Positions 1-8,437 of a stretch of 64,000 bases of DNA are shown piece after piece. A program made the position numbers and the translations under genes. The notes below the pieces were generated by a model. That model was given only the letters and a program-made list of their open reading frames with translations, had not been told where the DNA came from and did not search any database. How positions within the stretch are numbered: the first letter of the stretch is position 1; the number at the start of each line of letters is the position of its first letter. This stretch comes from Flavobacterium suncheonense GH29-5 = DSM 17707 (GTDB lineage: Bacteria; Bacteroidota; Bacteroidia; Flavobacteriales; Flavobacteriaceae): positions 290,626 to 354,625 of the forward strand of contig NZ_KE387020.1 in the NCBI RefSeq assembly GCF_000430025.1, in the 5' to 3' direction.

Positions 1-164
1 CAAAAGGATTTTCCTTTCGGATATTTCAAAATGTATTTTCCTGTTTGAAGTCATTTACGTTCTGTTTGGTGCAAAATAACAAATTATTGTGCAATTGAAA
101 TCACAAGACTTCAAAAATAAGTTACAAAAATGAAGCTTTTCAACAGGCTTTCGGCAAGAAATAC
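1..164. other. Non-coding left edge
   Basis: I see no gene in this AT-rich stretch, which lies downstream of the last gene of the left glycan locus. It contains an 8-base inverted repeat (TTGAAGTC at 45-52 and GACTTCAA at 107-114) and a short AT hairpin (AATAA/TTATT) near 78-91. Neither is followed by a convincing T-run, so I do not call a terminator. Confidence 0.4.
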
Positions 165-1172
165 CTATTGCAGCAAAGCAATCCACAACTTTTTAACGGA
201 TTCCCAGTCCCAGTTCAGGGCTTTTTGCCGGCCTTGTAATGAAAGGGTGTGAGCCAATTCGGAAGTTGTAAGCAGTGCATCAATGGCAGATACCATGCCG
301 GATACATCATTGGCGTTAACCAAAAGGGCGTCCTTGCCGTCTTCCAGCAAATAGGGAATACCGCCCACATTGGTACTAACTACGGGTAGCCCCAGGGCCA
401 TGGCTTCCATGACACTTACCGGGGTGTTGTCGAAATTGGTGGTGTTAATAAAGATATCGTATTCTGCTGCTAAGGCGGTCCAGTCCGCTTTGGACAATTG
501 TCCGGTAAAAGTAACGGTAACACCCTGTTGTAACGCGTACTGTCGGGTAGCTTCCAGACTGCCGTCTTTATCCGGGCCTACCATACAAAGTTCGGTATCC
601 GGATAGTTTCGCTGCAGCGCTACCAGTACATCCACAGCCATTTTCGGATTATAAAGCGCTGCAAAAGCCCGTACCCAAAGCAGTTTCGGCTTTATGTCTT
701 TTCGTTCTTTAAAAGGATACTGTGATATTACGATGCTGTTAGGAATAAAGCTTACATTGGTAAATCCTGCTTTTTCGAAGGCATGCAGCAGGTAATGGGA
801 CGGGGCGATGTTTTGGTGGGCATAACCAAAAATCATGCTGCAAAGCAAAGGATTCTGTTTTAAACGGTAAGGAAGATTGCCGCCATGAAGTATGGGAATG
901 TATTTTTTAGTAAGCACACGGCAAAGCTGACTCACCGCAAATGCATACCAGAACGCCGAAGTGCTGTAGGTATCTATCAAAACATAATCTGCTTTTCGGT
1001 AACGGAACACGGAAAATAACATATCCGCAAAACGAAGTAGCACGTTTTTTTGCGACGAAGCGGTAGCAACACGGTAACCAACAGCAGTCAGGTTTTGACT
1101 AAGGGTTTCCAATGTGGTTACATTTAACCCACTCCCCGATAATTTATTCCCTATGTACAGCAGGTTTTTCAA
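165..1172 (-). CDS. Family 4 glycosyltransferase
   Basis: Probable retaining GT-B glycosyltransferase of the GT4 type, acting on the cytoplasmic face of the membrane to add one sugar to the glycan built by this locus. The C-terminal half carries the Glycos_transf_1 signature: a VGPDKDG loop near residue 200, then a segment with FDNTPVSVMEAMALGLPVV around residue 250, which holds the EX7E-type donor-binding region. The N-terminal acceptor domain is short, giving 335 residues, slightly below the usual 350-400. It is the last gene of the operon and overlaps the upstream membrane protein gene by 29 bases, so it is probably translationally coupled. Sugar specificity cannot be read from sequence. 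Confidence 0.88.
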   Translation of the reverse strand: MKNLLYIGNKLSGSGLNVTTLETLSQNLTAVGYRVATASSQKNVLLRFADMLFSVFRYRKADYVLIDTYSTSAFWYAFAVSQLCRVLTKKYIPILHGGNLPYRLKQNPLLCSMIFGYAHQNIAPSHYLLHAFEKAGFTNVSFIPNSIVISQYPFKERKDIKPKLLWVRAFAALYNPKMAVDVLVALQRNYPDTELCMVGPDKDGSLEATRQYALQQGVTVTFTGQLSKADWTALAAEYDIFINTTNFDNTPVSVMEAMALGLPVVSTNVGGIPYLLEDGKDALLVNANDVSGMVSAIDALLTTSELAHTLSLQGRQKALNWDWESVKKLWIALLQ

Positions 1173-2490
1173 CGATGGATACTTTTAAGAGTGATAAGGC
1201 ATAAACAAAGGCTGGGGCTGCTAGTCGCATGGCTGCGTGGTTGATGGTGAGAAGCCAGAAAACAACAAATGATAATAAAAAAATATGCTGTCTGTTATCT
1301 AAATAAAGCACGACAGGAGTGATTAATAAAATTAAAAGACATATGACCCCCAAAAGCCCGTGTTCTGCCAACATTCTTGATATTTCATTATGGGAGGCAG
1401 CCTCAATCCCTGTCATTTCTTCTCTGTATTCTTTGTTTTTTCCTACCCCTATACCCGTTATAGGATTATCCAAAAACATCTTTAATTCCGCTTCAATCAG
1501 TTTTTCTCGCCCCGTCAGTTTACTCTCCTTAACCCTTCCCCTGGCATCTTGATTAGCATAGCGCTTATCAATCAAACCACCTGTTTGCACTGAACTGTAA
1601 GTCCAGATTCCTATAAGCAATACAATGGAAGTCACGACAAAACTTATAATTTTTGATTTTGCCCGTGAATTGGCAAACAACATTAAAACAACCAGGAGGA
1701 GAAATATCATAATTCCTCCAGCAATAACACCTCCTCGCGAAAATGTTACAATCCCCCTAAAAGTAACCAAAACCAACAAGAGTATATCAACAAATCTTGC
1801 CTTTCGTCCTGGAGACATTACCACAACTTTAGCGAAAAAGAGAAAAATACCTAATCCTAAAATAGTTGAAACCTGATTCGGTCCAAAACCTCCTGAAGTC
1901 TCAAAATTTGACTGCGTATCTGTTACAACATCTTTAATACTGGGAGTATATAAAAACAAGTAAGTAACTGTTGTAACAATAGGAAAGGCCATTGCGTGAA
2001 CAATATTCATTAAACCAGACAGTGTTATTCTTCGCCTGTAACAATAAATTGCAGATATTGCTAAACAAACAGGACCAATGATATTAAACGTAATAGCCTT
2101 ACGAATGTTCGTGTCAAAATTCAAAGAAAAGGTACCAAGGATAACCCCTGGAATTAACAGAAGTAAAAAAATCCAATACGGGTAGGCACTCTTTGAAAAA
2201 CCTCTGTAAAACATCCCTAAGATCAAACTGCCCATAACCACATATTTGGCATATTGCTCTCCGAAGTTACCTTCGGTCATCCTCAAAAAAACCTCTGCTC
2301 CAACTATATAGCCTGCAAAATAAAGCGATTCATTATTTGCGTTACGGTTTTTAATTACCATATAAAACCCAAATAACGCAATTATAGCGGCATACAATTT
2401 CGAAAAAACAGGTATGAAGAAAACTACAACACCTATCAGGATGTGTACAACCACCAGCTTGCTATAAGGTATAACTTTTTTTTCTTGCAC
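1144..2490 (-). CDS. O-antigen ligase / Wzy-like polymerase (Wzy_C family)
   Basis: Polytopic inner-membrane protein of 448 residues with about 10-12 hydrophobic segments. A large extracytoplasmic loop around residues 300-370 contains GREKLIEAELKMFLDNPITG, then GIGVG, then ASHNEISRMLAEHGLLG, the pattern seen in the WaaL/Wzy_C (PF04932) superfamily, including the conserved His near the loop's end and an RGG motif before it. Such proteins join a finished glycan to its acceptor (ligase) or polymerise repeat units. Because the same locus has an ABC exporter (wzm/wzt), a ligase role is attractive, but sequence alone does not separate the two. The start overlaps the preceding stop by one base. Confidence 0.8.
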   Translation of the reverse strand: MQEKKVIPYSKLVVVHILIGVVVFFIPVFSKLYAAIIALFGFYMVIKNRNANNESLYFAGYIVGAEVFLRMTEGNFGEQYAKYVVMGSLILGMFYRGFSKSAYPYWIFLLLLIPGVILGTFSLNFDTNIRKAITFNIIGPVCLAISAIYCYRRRITLSGLMNIVHAMAFPIVTTVTYLFLYTPSIKDVVTDTQSNFETSGGFGPNQVSTILGLGIFLFFAKVVVMSPGRKARFVDILLLVLVTFRGIVTFSRGGVIAGGIMIFLLLVVLMLFANSRAKSKIISFVVTSIVLLIGIWTYSSVQTGGLIDKRYANQDARGRVKESKLTGREKLIEAELKMFLDNPITGIGVGKNKEYREEMTGIEAASHNEISRMLAEHGLLGVICLLILLITPVVLYLDNRQHIFLLSFVVFWLLTINHAAMRLAAPAFVYALSLLKVSIVEKPAVHRE

Positions 2491-3563
2491 TACAATGATT
2501 GATAAAAAGTGACTATGGTTTTAATTACAGCTTCCTTAGAAAAATTATCGTTTACGAAGGTATGCAAGTTTTTCGCAAAAGCAATTCTTAGATTAGTGTC
2601 TGCGACTAAAATTTTCATTTTGGTTACGATTTGCTCTTCATTTAAAGGTTCAACCAAAAAACCTGAAACACCATCGCTCACCACATTAGAACAATAACCA
2701 ACATTAGTAGACAACACAGAGAGTCCTGACATCCCATATTCTAAAAGTGCCACCGGAAAGCCTTCGTAGGTTGAAAGTAATACCCCGATATCACATTGCT
2801 TTAATATAGAATATACGTCTGAACATCCTCCATAAATATATATGTTATTCTGTAATTGCATTTTTTCTGTCAACTGCTTCAAGGAATTCGAATAACTATC
2901 ATGGTAGTCATTACCAATACAGTGTAGTGTCCATTCAGGATTGGCCTTTGCAACAACAGCAAATGTTTTCAGCAAAGTACTGTGGTTTTTAGGATTTCTT
3001 AAATTAGCCAAACAAACAATACGTTTTCCTTCTTTACCTTTAAGCTGGGTAATTGATTTCTCTTTTTCAGGAATACAGGTAAAATTAGGTATATATCTAA
3101 TATTCTTTGATTTTAAATGCTGTCGGGACCACTCCTCTAAAACTGTACTGCAGGTAATCACACCTTTAAAAAAGCCTGATAAAAGAACTATAGGTTTATT
3201 TTGTTTTAAAGAGAGTGCCGCTCTGTTACCATTATGATCGTGCCACACAATTTTACATCTTACTCCTAAAAATTTAACCAATACGGCATAAAAAAAAGAA
3301 GAACTATGAGCGTGAATGATATCTATTTTATTGTTCTTAATGTATTTTTTTAATTTTAATAAAGCTCTAATATCAAGAGATTTACGTTTGTCCAAAAAAA
3401 CATAATCAACCTTCGTTGATAATTGTTCTTTTAAAGCCCCTTCTTTTCGGGTAGCAATAAGCCCTGAGAACTCGATTTCATCTGCTAATGCATTGGCAAA
3501 ATTAACAGCCATCCGCTCGGCTCCTCCTGTTTGCAAACTGTCTATTAACTGTACTACCCTCAT
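2490..3563 (-). CDS. Family 4 glycosyltransferase
   Basis: GT-B retaining glycosyltransferase (357 residues). It begins with a GT4 N-terminus (MRVVQLIDSLQTGGAERMA, the glycine-rich acceptor-side loop) and has a C-terminal donor-binding region with FPVALLEYGMSGLSVLSTN near residue 280. It probably adds a sugar to a lipid-linked or LOS-type acceptor in the cytoplasm. Its coding sequence looks more AT-rich than genes such as neuC or fcl in the same operon, as do its neighbours to about 9.8 kb, which hints at a separately acquired block. Fourteen bases separate it from the upstream GT. Confidence 0.88.
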   Translation of the reverse strand: MRVVQLIDSLQTGGAERMAVNFANALADEIEFSGLIATRKEGALKEQLSTKVDYVFLDKRKSLDIRALLKLKKYIKNNKIDIIHAHSSSFFYAVLVKFLGVRCKIVWHDHNGNRAALSLKQNKPIVLLSGFFKGVITCSTVLEEWSRQHLKSKNIRYIPNFTCIPEKEKSITQLKGKEGKRIVCLANLRNPKNHSTLLKTFAVVAKANPEWTLHCIGNDYHDSYSNSLKQLTEKMQLQNNIYIYGGCSDVYSILKQCDIGVLLSTYEGFPVALLEYGMSGLSVLSTNVGYCSNVVSDGVSGFLVEPLNEEQIVTKMKILVADTNLRIAFAKNLHTFVNDNFSKEAVIKTIVTFYQSL

Positions 3564-3576
3564 TTTTCAATAAAAA

Positions 3577-4704
3577 TCAAGAAAATATATTTCCTGCCAA
3601 TAATTGCTTAACCTCGCTCTCAAAAAACTCTAAAGTAAACTGTCGGGACCAAGTGGCTCCTTGCTTAGAAGTTAAGTTATAATTCTCTTCAGAATTAAGA
3701 CATGACTCAATCTCACTTACATCGGTTGTAATATCCATCGTTAAAAGTACGCCTCGTTTTCCGGAATCTAACATACTGGAAACACATGACACAGGTGTAG
3801 CAATAGGCACGCAACCCCAAAACATAGCTTCAGCAACCACTTTTGGCCAGCCCTCACTCTTAGACGGAAGCACTAAAAAATGGCTGTTTTGATAAGCGTT
3901 TTTAATTTCGTCAGATGCCTTATTTCCATATAATTGCATAATAGCTGAAAGGTTCTTTTCCTCGATATACTTTTCAAGTGAATTACGCTCGGTTCCTTCC
4001 CCATATAAATCCAAAGATACTGAATAGCCTTTATTGGCTAATTTCTCAACTAACTGAACAGCATAAAGCGGCTGCTTACCGGGTGATAATGTTCCGACAA
4101 ACAGAAATCGTATGGCATCAAAACTTTTAGTTTGTAACGGAAGTATAGTGCTTTCGGAGTATGATGCTGTAAAAAAAGGCTTTATATTTTTAGTACTCTT
4201 AGGCCATTCTCCATATACCAGCACTTGCATATTTTTAGTTAAAAACATACTGCTTAAAATCCATCTTTGCAAACGGTAGGACCACGGCTGCTTGCTTTTT
4301 GGATCCCAATTTCCCGCATATTTTGCTGTTTTTTTCTTCCAGGGGAAGAAAATCTGTACGATACTCGCTAATAAACCCACATTTCCCGGGCATCTCAGAT
4401 GGATATGGTCTGCCCAAAACATGGCCTTGAAAAGCACCAAAAAATTAAACGGAATTTGAATCAATCCTTTTAAAACAGTCTTAAAAGATTTGACATCAAA
4501 ATCAGACAAACGGAAATTTTTATAAAACTGAAATGGTATTTCCGATACAAGCAATCCGTTTTCATCTTTCCATACCGGACAGCAAAAAGCTACTTCATCT
4601 GCATAATTTGCCCATATCTTCATTTCCTTAATGTAAGGACTATAAGCAAAAGTACCTGTTTGCTTTTTAATAATGGGTGCGTTAGAAACAATCAGAAACT
4701 TCAT
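3577..4704 (-). CDS. Family 4-like glycosyltransferase
   Basis: 375-residue GT-B fold enzyme. Motifs visible are FLFVGTLSPGKQPLYAVQL near residue 200 (start of the donor domain) and FLVLPSKSEGWPKVVAEAMF around residue 280, which contains the acidic EX7E-type pair. The N-terminal domain has the expected alternating hydrophobic strands but lacks the usual GG loop, so its acceptor class is unclear. It overlaps the upstream acetyltransferase gene by one base (stop and start share an A), indicating translational coupling. Donor and acceptor are unknown. Confidence 0.82.
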   Translation of the reverse strand: MKFLIVSNAPIIKKQTGTFAYSPYIKEMKIWANYADEVAFCCPVWKDENGLLVSEIPFQFYKNFRLSDFDVKSFKTVLKGLIQIPFNFLVLFKAMFWADHIHLRCPGNVGLLASIVQIFFPWKKKTAKYAGNWDPKSKQPWSYRLQRWILSSMFLTKNMQVLVYGEWPKSTKNIKPFFTASYSESTILPLQTKSFDAIRFLFVGTLSPGKQPLYAVQLVEKLANKGYSVSLDLYGEGTERNSLEKYIEEKNLSAIMQLYGNKASDEIKNAYQNSHFLVLPSKSEGWPKVVAEAMFWGCVPIATPVSCVSSMLDSGKRGVLLTMDITTDVSEIESCLNSEENYNLTSKQGATWSRQFTLEFFESEVKQLLAGNIFS

Positions 4705-5243
4705 TAAATATATCCTTTTGAACCCTTTTCGGAAATTTTCACCGCAGGATTACCCAACATTACACTACCCGATTCAACATCTTTATTAACCAGTGAACAC
4801 GCACCGATGAGTACATCATCCCCAACAATAATTTTACCGGCAACGACCGAATTTGGCGCTATATAAACATTGTTCCCGATGACAGGCACGCCTCTTTTTT
4901 CTCCCAGTCCTGAAACACCGATAGTAACACCTTGCGAAATATTACAGTTATCCCCGATTTTAGAATTTGCATTTAGAATTATCCCGCCAAAATGACCAAT
5001 ATAAAAGGAATGACCGATTTGAACAGAAGCCGGTATTGAAATACCTGTTAATATTTCTAACATTTTCTGCCAAATCAAACAAACAAAAAGCAATAGGTGT
5101 CTTAATCCCGGGATGGAAATTTTCCTGTAGATAAAATTCGCTGTCCTATACTGAAAAATTACCCAGAAACCCTGAGTAAAGAATACTATGGAAATAAAAT
5201 TCCCGCCATATTTTTTATATTTCCTGTAATCAGAAAGTAACAT
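4704..5243 (-). CDS. Serine acetyltransferase-like hexapeptide transferase
   Basis: 179-residue left-handed parallel beta-helix acyltransferase of the CysE-like subgroup used in polysaccharide loci. Residues 1-60 are a short N-terminal part with hydrophobic segments. From about residue 70 hexapeptide turns run through IGHSFYIGHFGGIILNANSK, then a GVTIGVSGLGEKRGVPVIGN stretch and IAPNSVVAGKI. The short length and missing N-terminal helical domain argue against a metabolic CysE for cysteine synthesis. It probably O- or N-acetylates a sugar from acetyl-CoA. It lies between a methyltransferase gene (one-base gap) and a GT (one-base overlap). Confidence 0.85.
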   Translation of the reverse strand: MLLSDYRKYKKYGGNFISIVFFTQGFWVIFQYRTANFIYRKISIPGLRHLLLFVCLIWQKMLEILTGISIPASVQIGHSFYIGHFGGIILNANSKIGDNCNISQGVTIGVSGLGEKRGVPVIGNNVYIAPNSVVAGKIIVGDDVLIGACSLVNKDVESGSVMLGNPAVKISEKGSKGYI

Positions 5244-5244
5244 T

Positions 5245-6051
5245 TTATCTTTTTTGCATTTTCATAGTCAAGTGCATACAACTAAACATTGAACTATCAC
5301 AAGTTTGTGAAGTTTCCCAGTCTTCTTTGTGCCATCTTCTGCCAATTGCCTGTCTTTTTTCCTCATTCATTGGTACAAAATTTAACAGAAAAAACCACTT
5401 AGACTTTCCTAATACACCACGTCTTTCAGTTATATCAAAAGCTTTGTCAAACTTATAATACGTTTTCTTAGTAAAAGGCCACTCCCAGTCTTTATCGGAT
5501 TGAAAAGGTCTGTAAGCTGCTCGTACAATTTTTATAGGCAAACTGGTTTCCAAAGGGTCATAACTTATTATTTCTCCGTTTGGTGCTAATTTTTGATTCA
5601 ATCTATTGATCAACATGTCTACATCCTGAAAATGATGCAATACCCCATAAGCATAAATTAAATCGAAATCTTTATCTGGGAAGTCTGCATCAGAAAGAAA
5701 GTCTGCCGCTATCGCATTTGCTGTTGGTATATCTTTTAATTTTTGATTCAACTTTTCGATAGCCACATCACTTAAATCCAGTCCAATATATTCCTTACTG
5801 TTTTGAGCCAGATATAAACTCAGGTTATTTCCGGAATAGCAACCCAAATCAAGCACTCTTTTCTGAGATAAATCACCAAACCAAGATTGGTGTAACTTAT
5901 ATGCTTCCTGTTGAATACCAATACTTTTACGAATCTTCCCCAGTAATCCACCTCTAATTTTAGACCACATTTCTGTAACAAAATTGCGCTTTTTAGTATT
6001 GTAAAATTCTTTCTGCTTCTTATTTAATTCAATAATATCTTCCTTTTTCAT
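5245..6051 (-). CDS. Class I SAM-dependent methyltransferase
   Basis: 268 residues with a Rossmann-type methyltransferase core. Motif I VLDLGCYSGNN is near residues 66-76, the motif II acidic residue is in YIGLDLSD near 93-100, and DLIYAYGVLHHFQD at about 130-143 is the motif IV/post-IV region typical of Methyltransf_11/25 proteins. A basic C-terminal region of unknown role follows. In this setting a glycan or sugar O-methyltransferase is the simplest reading; terminal methylation is a known way to cap ABC-exported chains, but there is no kinase or coiled-coil region as in WbdD-type terminators. Substrate unknown. Confidence 0.82.
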   Translation of the reverse strand: MKKEDIIELNKKQKEFYNTKKRNFVTEMWSKIRGGLLGKIRKSIGIQQEAYKLHQSWFGDLSQKRVLDLGCYSGNNLSLYLAQNSKEYIGLDLSDVAIEKLNQKLKDIPTANAIAADFLSDADFPDKDFDLIYAYGVLHHFQDVDMLINRLNQKLAPNGEIISYDPLETSLPIKIVRAAYRPFQSDKDWEWPFTKKTYYKFDKAFDITERRGVLGKSKWFFLLNFVPMNEEKRQAIGRRWHKEDWETSQTCDSSMFSCMHLTMKMQKR

Positions 6052-6074
6052 AGATATAATATACTTTAATTAAA

Positions 6075-7214
6075 CTAAAGTAACGATTTAAAATAACTTA
6101 TGTTATGCTTTACAATAATTGGCAATGCAAAACGGCTGTTGATATCTTGTATAGCCTTCTTTCCCATTTTTTTTGCTTGTTCCTGATTTTCAAAAACCCA
6201 TTTAATCCCCTTGGCAATTTCCTTCGGATCGTGAGGGTTGACCAGAATACCGGTTTCACCATTACGTACCGCTTCAGGTCCGGGTCCTGTTAAGCTTCCC
6301 ACAAAAATTTTACCCATGGCCAAAACTTCTAACCAGGCTAACGGCATCGCTTCCATATGACTCGGATAACAGCAAACATGAGCTTTTGAAATTACGTTTG
6401 GCATCTCGTGATTAGGTACCACTCCTAAAAATTTGATATGCGGTCTTATTTTTTCAGAGATGGATTGTTCCAGTATCGGACGATAAGGCAATCCGGTTCC
6501 GGGAACTTTCCCGTCTCTTCCGGCAATCAGCAACTCTACTTGAGGATATTCATCTGCTAAAAACGCTAAAGCCTCAACAAGCTGTCGGACTCCTTTTTTC
6601 TCAACCAGACTTCCGGCAAATAAAACGGAATATGGTTTTACGATACTTTCAGTAGCATCAAAAAAGCGCGATGTATCTATAGGATTGTAAATTACTTCAA
6701 TAGGTCTGTCCCCTAAGTTTAAAAGCTTACGGGTTGTTTCTCCCACATAATTTGAAACCGCTATTACGGCATCGGCTTTTTTAAAAGATTTTCGCTCCTG
6801 ATACGCTTTCCACCATTCGGTATTTCTCTTTTCAGATTGCGCAAAATAATGATGCCCGCCATGCATGCGGATAACATACTGTATGCCTTTTCGCTTTGGC
6901 AGAAAAGCCAGCCCCAATTCTGGTGTTTCCACAAAATGAATAGGGTTTTCCTGGTGCACTTCATCTATTTTCCGTGCAATGGCTTTGGCATTAAAAAACC
7001 ATTCCAGCCCTTTCACTTTTTTGGGAGCAAGTCGGTATACTTTTATACCATCTATAACTTCTTCCTCCTCCTTTGGAATATAATTTTTACCAATCACACT
7101 AACCTGCACGCCTTCCTTTACCAATGCTTTACCAAGAGTGGCCACAAAGGTCCCTACTCCCCCATGAGGGAAGCCGGGTTTGGGAAATTCGCTGGTTATG
7201 AAACAGATGTGCAT
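6075..7214 (-). CDS. Family 4 glycosyltransferase
   Basis: 379-residue GT-B enzyme with a clear GT4 layout: an N-terminal domain opening ITSEFPKPGFPHGGVGTFVA (glycine loop), SVLFAGSLVEKKGVRQLVEA at about residue 190 entering the donor domain, and SHMEAMPLAWLEVLAMGK near 290-310 with the acidic pair. It is well preserved and full length. It follows an acetyltransferase gene by six bases and precedes the methyltransferase gene by 23 bases. Role: addition of one sugar residue on the cytoplasmic face; specificity not readable. Confidence 0.9.
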   Translation of the reverse strand: MHICFITSEFPKPGFPHGGVGTFVATLGKALVKEGVQVSVIGKNYIPKEEEEVIDGIKVYRLAPKKVKGLEWFFNAKAIARKIDEVHQENPIHFVETPELGLAFLPKRKGIQYVIRMHGGHHYFAQSEKRNTEWWKAYQERKSFKKADAVIAVSNYVGETTRKLLNLGDRPIEVIYNPIDTSRFFDATESIVKPYSVLFAGSLVEKKGVRQLVEALAFLADEYPQVELLIAGRDGKVPGTGLPYRPILEQSISEKIRPHIKFLGVVPNHEMPNVISKAHVCCYPSHMEAMPLAWLEVLAMGKIFVGSLTGPGPEAVRNGETGILVNPHDPKEIAKGIKWVFENQEQAKKMGKKAIQDINSRFALPIIVKHNISYFKSLL

Positions 7215-7220
7215 GACGTA

Positions 7221-7784
7221 TTACTTATTAATTGTTACGACAACATCTTTAGGTATGTTATTCGTTATTAGCATATGTGCTCCGATAATTACATTATCTC
7301 CAATTGTTACTTCTCCGATTATTGATGAGTTGGCATACAAAGTAACATTATTCCCAATCGTGTTTCCGCTGCCGGAACCATTTTTTTTATGACCAATGGT
7401 ACAGCCCTGATGAATCTTAAACCCTTTTCCGATTTTGTTTCGGCTTCCTATGACAGTGCCTTCGCCGTGTACCACGTAAAAACCTTCTCCTATCTCATTG
7501 TTAAAATAAATTTCACAACCACAAAGCTCTTTTAACAGCCAATGTATTTGTGACTTTAAATCATCTGCCCCTTTTTGATGCAGTTCATTTCCTAAACGAA
7601 ATAAAAAAACAGCCAATTCATTATTATTGGTGATTATCCTCTCAACAACATCTTTGTCAGAAAGCTGCTGATGGTGATATTGAACATCCAAAATTGTTTT
7701 GGATAGTGCTGAATCTATATATTTTTTTTCAATTCTCTTAGAATTATAAACCTTCTGAAGTAAAAAATGCACAAACGCTTCCAT
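7221..7784 (-). CDS. Serine acetyltransferase-like hexapeptide transferase
   Basis: 187 residues. An alpha-helical N-terminal domain (about 1-90, with WLLKELCGCEIYFNNEIGEG at the border) is followed by hexapeptide repeats FYVVHGEGTVIGSRNKIGKG, TIGHKKNGSGSGNTIGNNV and IIGEVTIGDNVIIGAHMLI. The helical domain plus short helix resembles the CysE architecture more closely than the other acetyltransferases here, but the usual C-terminal tail of CysE is absent. A sugar or aminosugar acetyltransferase role is inferred from context. It sits two bases from the next acetyltransferase gene, making a tandem pair of unrelated subfamilies. Confidence 0.83.
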   Translation of the reverse strand: MEAFVHFLLQKVYNSKRIEKKYIDSALSKTILDVQYHHQQLSDKDVVERIITNNNELAVFLFRLGNELHQKGADDLKSQIHWLLKELCGCEIYFNNEIGEGFYVVHGEGTVIGSRNKIGKGFKIHQGCTIGHKKNGSGSGNTIGNNVTLYANSSIIGEVTIGDNVIIGAHMLITNNIPKDVVVTINK

Positions 7785-7786
7785 CG

Positions 7787-8437
7787 CTACTGATATTTTT
7801 TAACAAACTGTTCTATTGGCAGATAAAAATCATTCACTCTTTCTTTAACCATATCATCAGACCAATTCCACCAGGATATATGATTTAATTTATCAATTAT
7901 GCTTTGCTCGTGTTTCGTTTTAACAACTTTTGCCGGAACTCCTCCAACAACAGCATAATCAGGCACATGGCCTGAAACTACAGCTCCTGCCAAAACACTG
8001 ACCCCGTTACCAATAAAGGTTCCCGGTAAAATTGTCACTCCATGACCAATCCAAACATCATTTCCGACAAGGATATCACTTTTAGAAGGTATCAGTTCTT
8101 CTTTAATATTCCTTACTTTATATTTCTTTGCACCTATTACAACCTCGTCTTCCTTAGAGAGTATCTCATGGAAAAGCGGAAAAGCAGTAACCTCACTTTC
8201 TGTATGATATCCGGAATCACAGATAAAATTCACATTTGCAGCGATGGAACAATAATTGCCGATTTTCAATTTCGAATGAGTTGACCAACGCCAAACAACC
8301 GCACCATTATCGTAACTATTCTTACCAATCTCTACCCAAGATGCATCTTTAAGATTTTGCTGATTTTTGTACTTTAAATAATCATAATGCTTTGATCCCA
8401 AGATTTTCCAGGCTAATTTCCGAACCATTTTCATCAT
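7787..8437 (-). CDS. CatB/XAT-type hexapeptide acetyltransferase
   Basis: 216-residue acyltransferase of the xenobiotic acyltransferase (CatB-like) subgroup. Hexapeptide coils begin near residue 30; DILVGNDVWIGHGVTILPGT and VLAGAVVSGHVPDYAVVGGV are the characteristic active-site (His in NDVWIGHG) and C-terminal coil segments, and the tail ends with the ISWWNWSDD-type tryptophan motif of this subgroup. In polysaccharide loci such enzymes O-acetylate sugars. It overlaps the upstream gene by four bases (ATGA), supporting translational coupling. Confidence 0.87.
   Translation of the reverse strand: MMKMVRKLAWKILGSKHYDYLKYKNQQNLKDASWVEIGKNSYDNGAVVWRWSTHSKLKIGNYCSIAANVNFICDSGYHTESEVTAFPLFHEILSKEDEVVIGAKKYKVRNIKEELIPSKSDILVGNDVWIGHGVTILPGTFIGNGVSVLAGAVVSGHVPDYAVVGGVPAKVVKTKHEQSIIDKLNHISWWNWSDDMVKERVNDFYLPIEQFVKKYQ

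Noticed and set aside
1..164. Terminator after the left locus
   Set aside because: Only weak AT-rich hairpins without a T-run are present.
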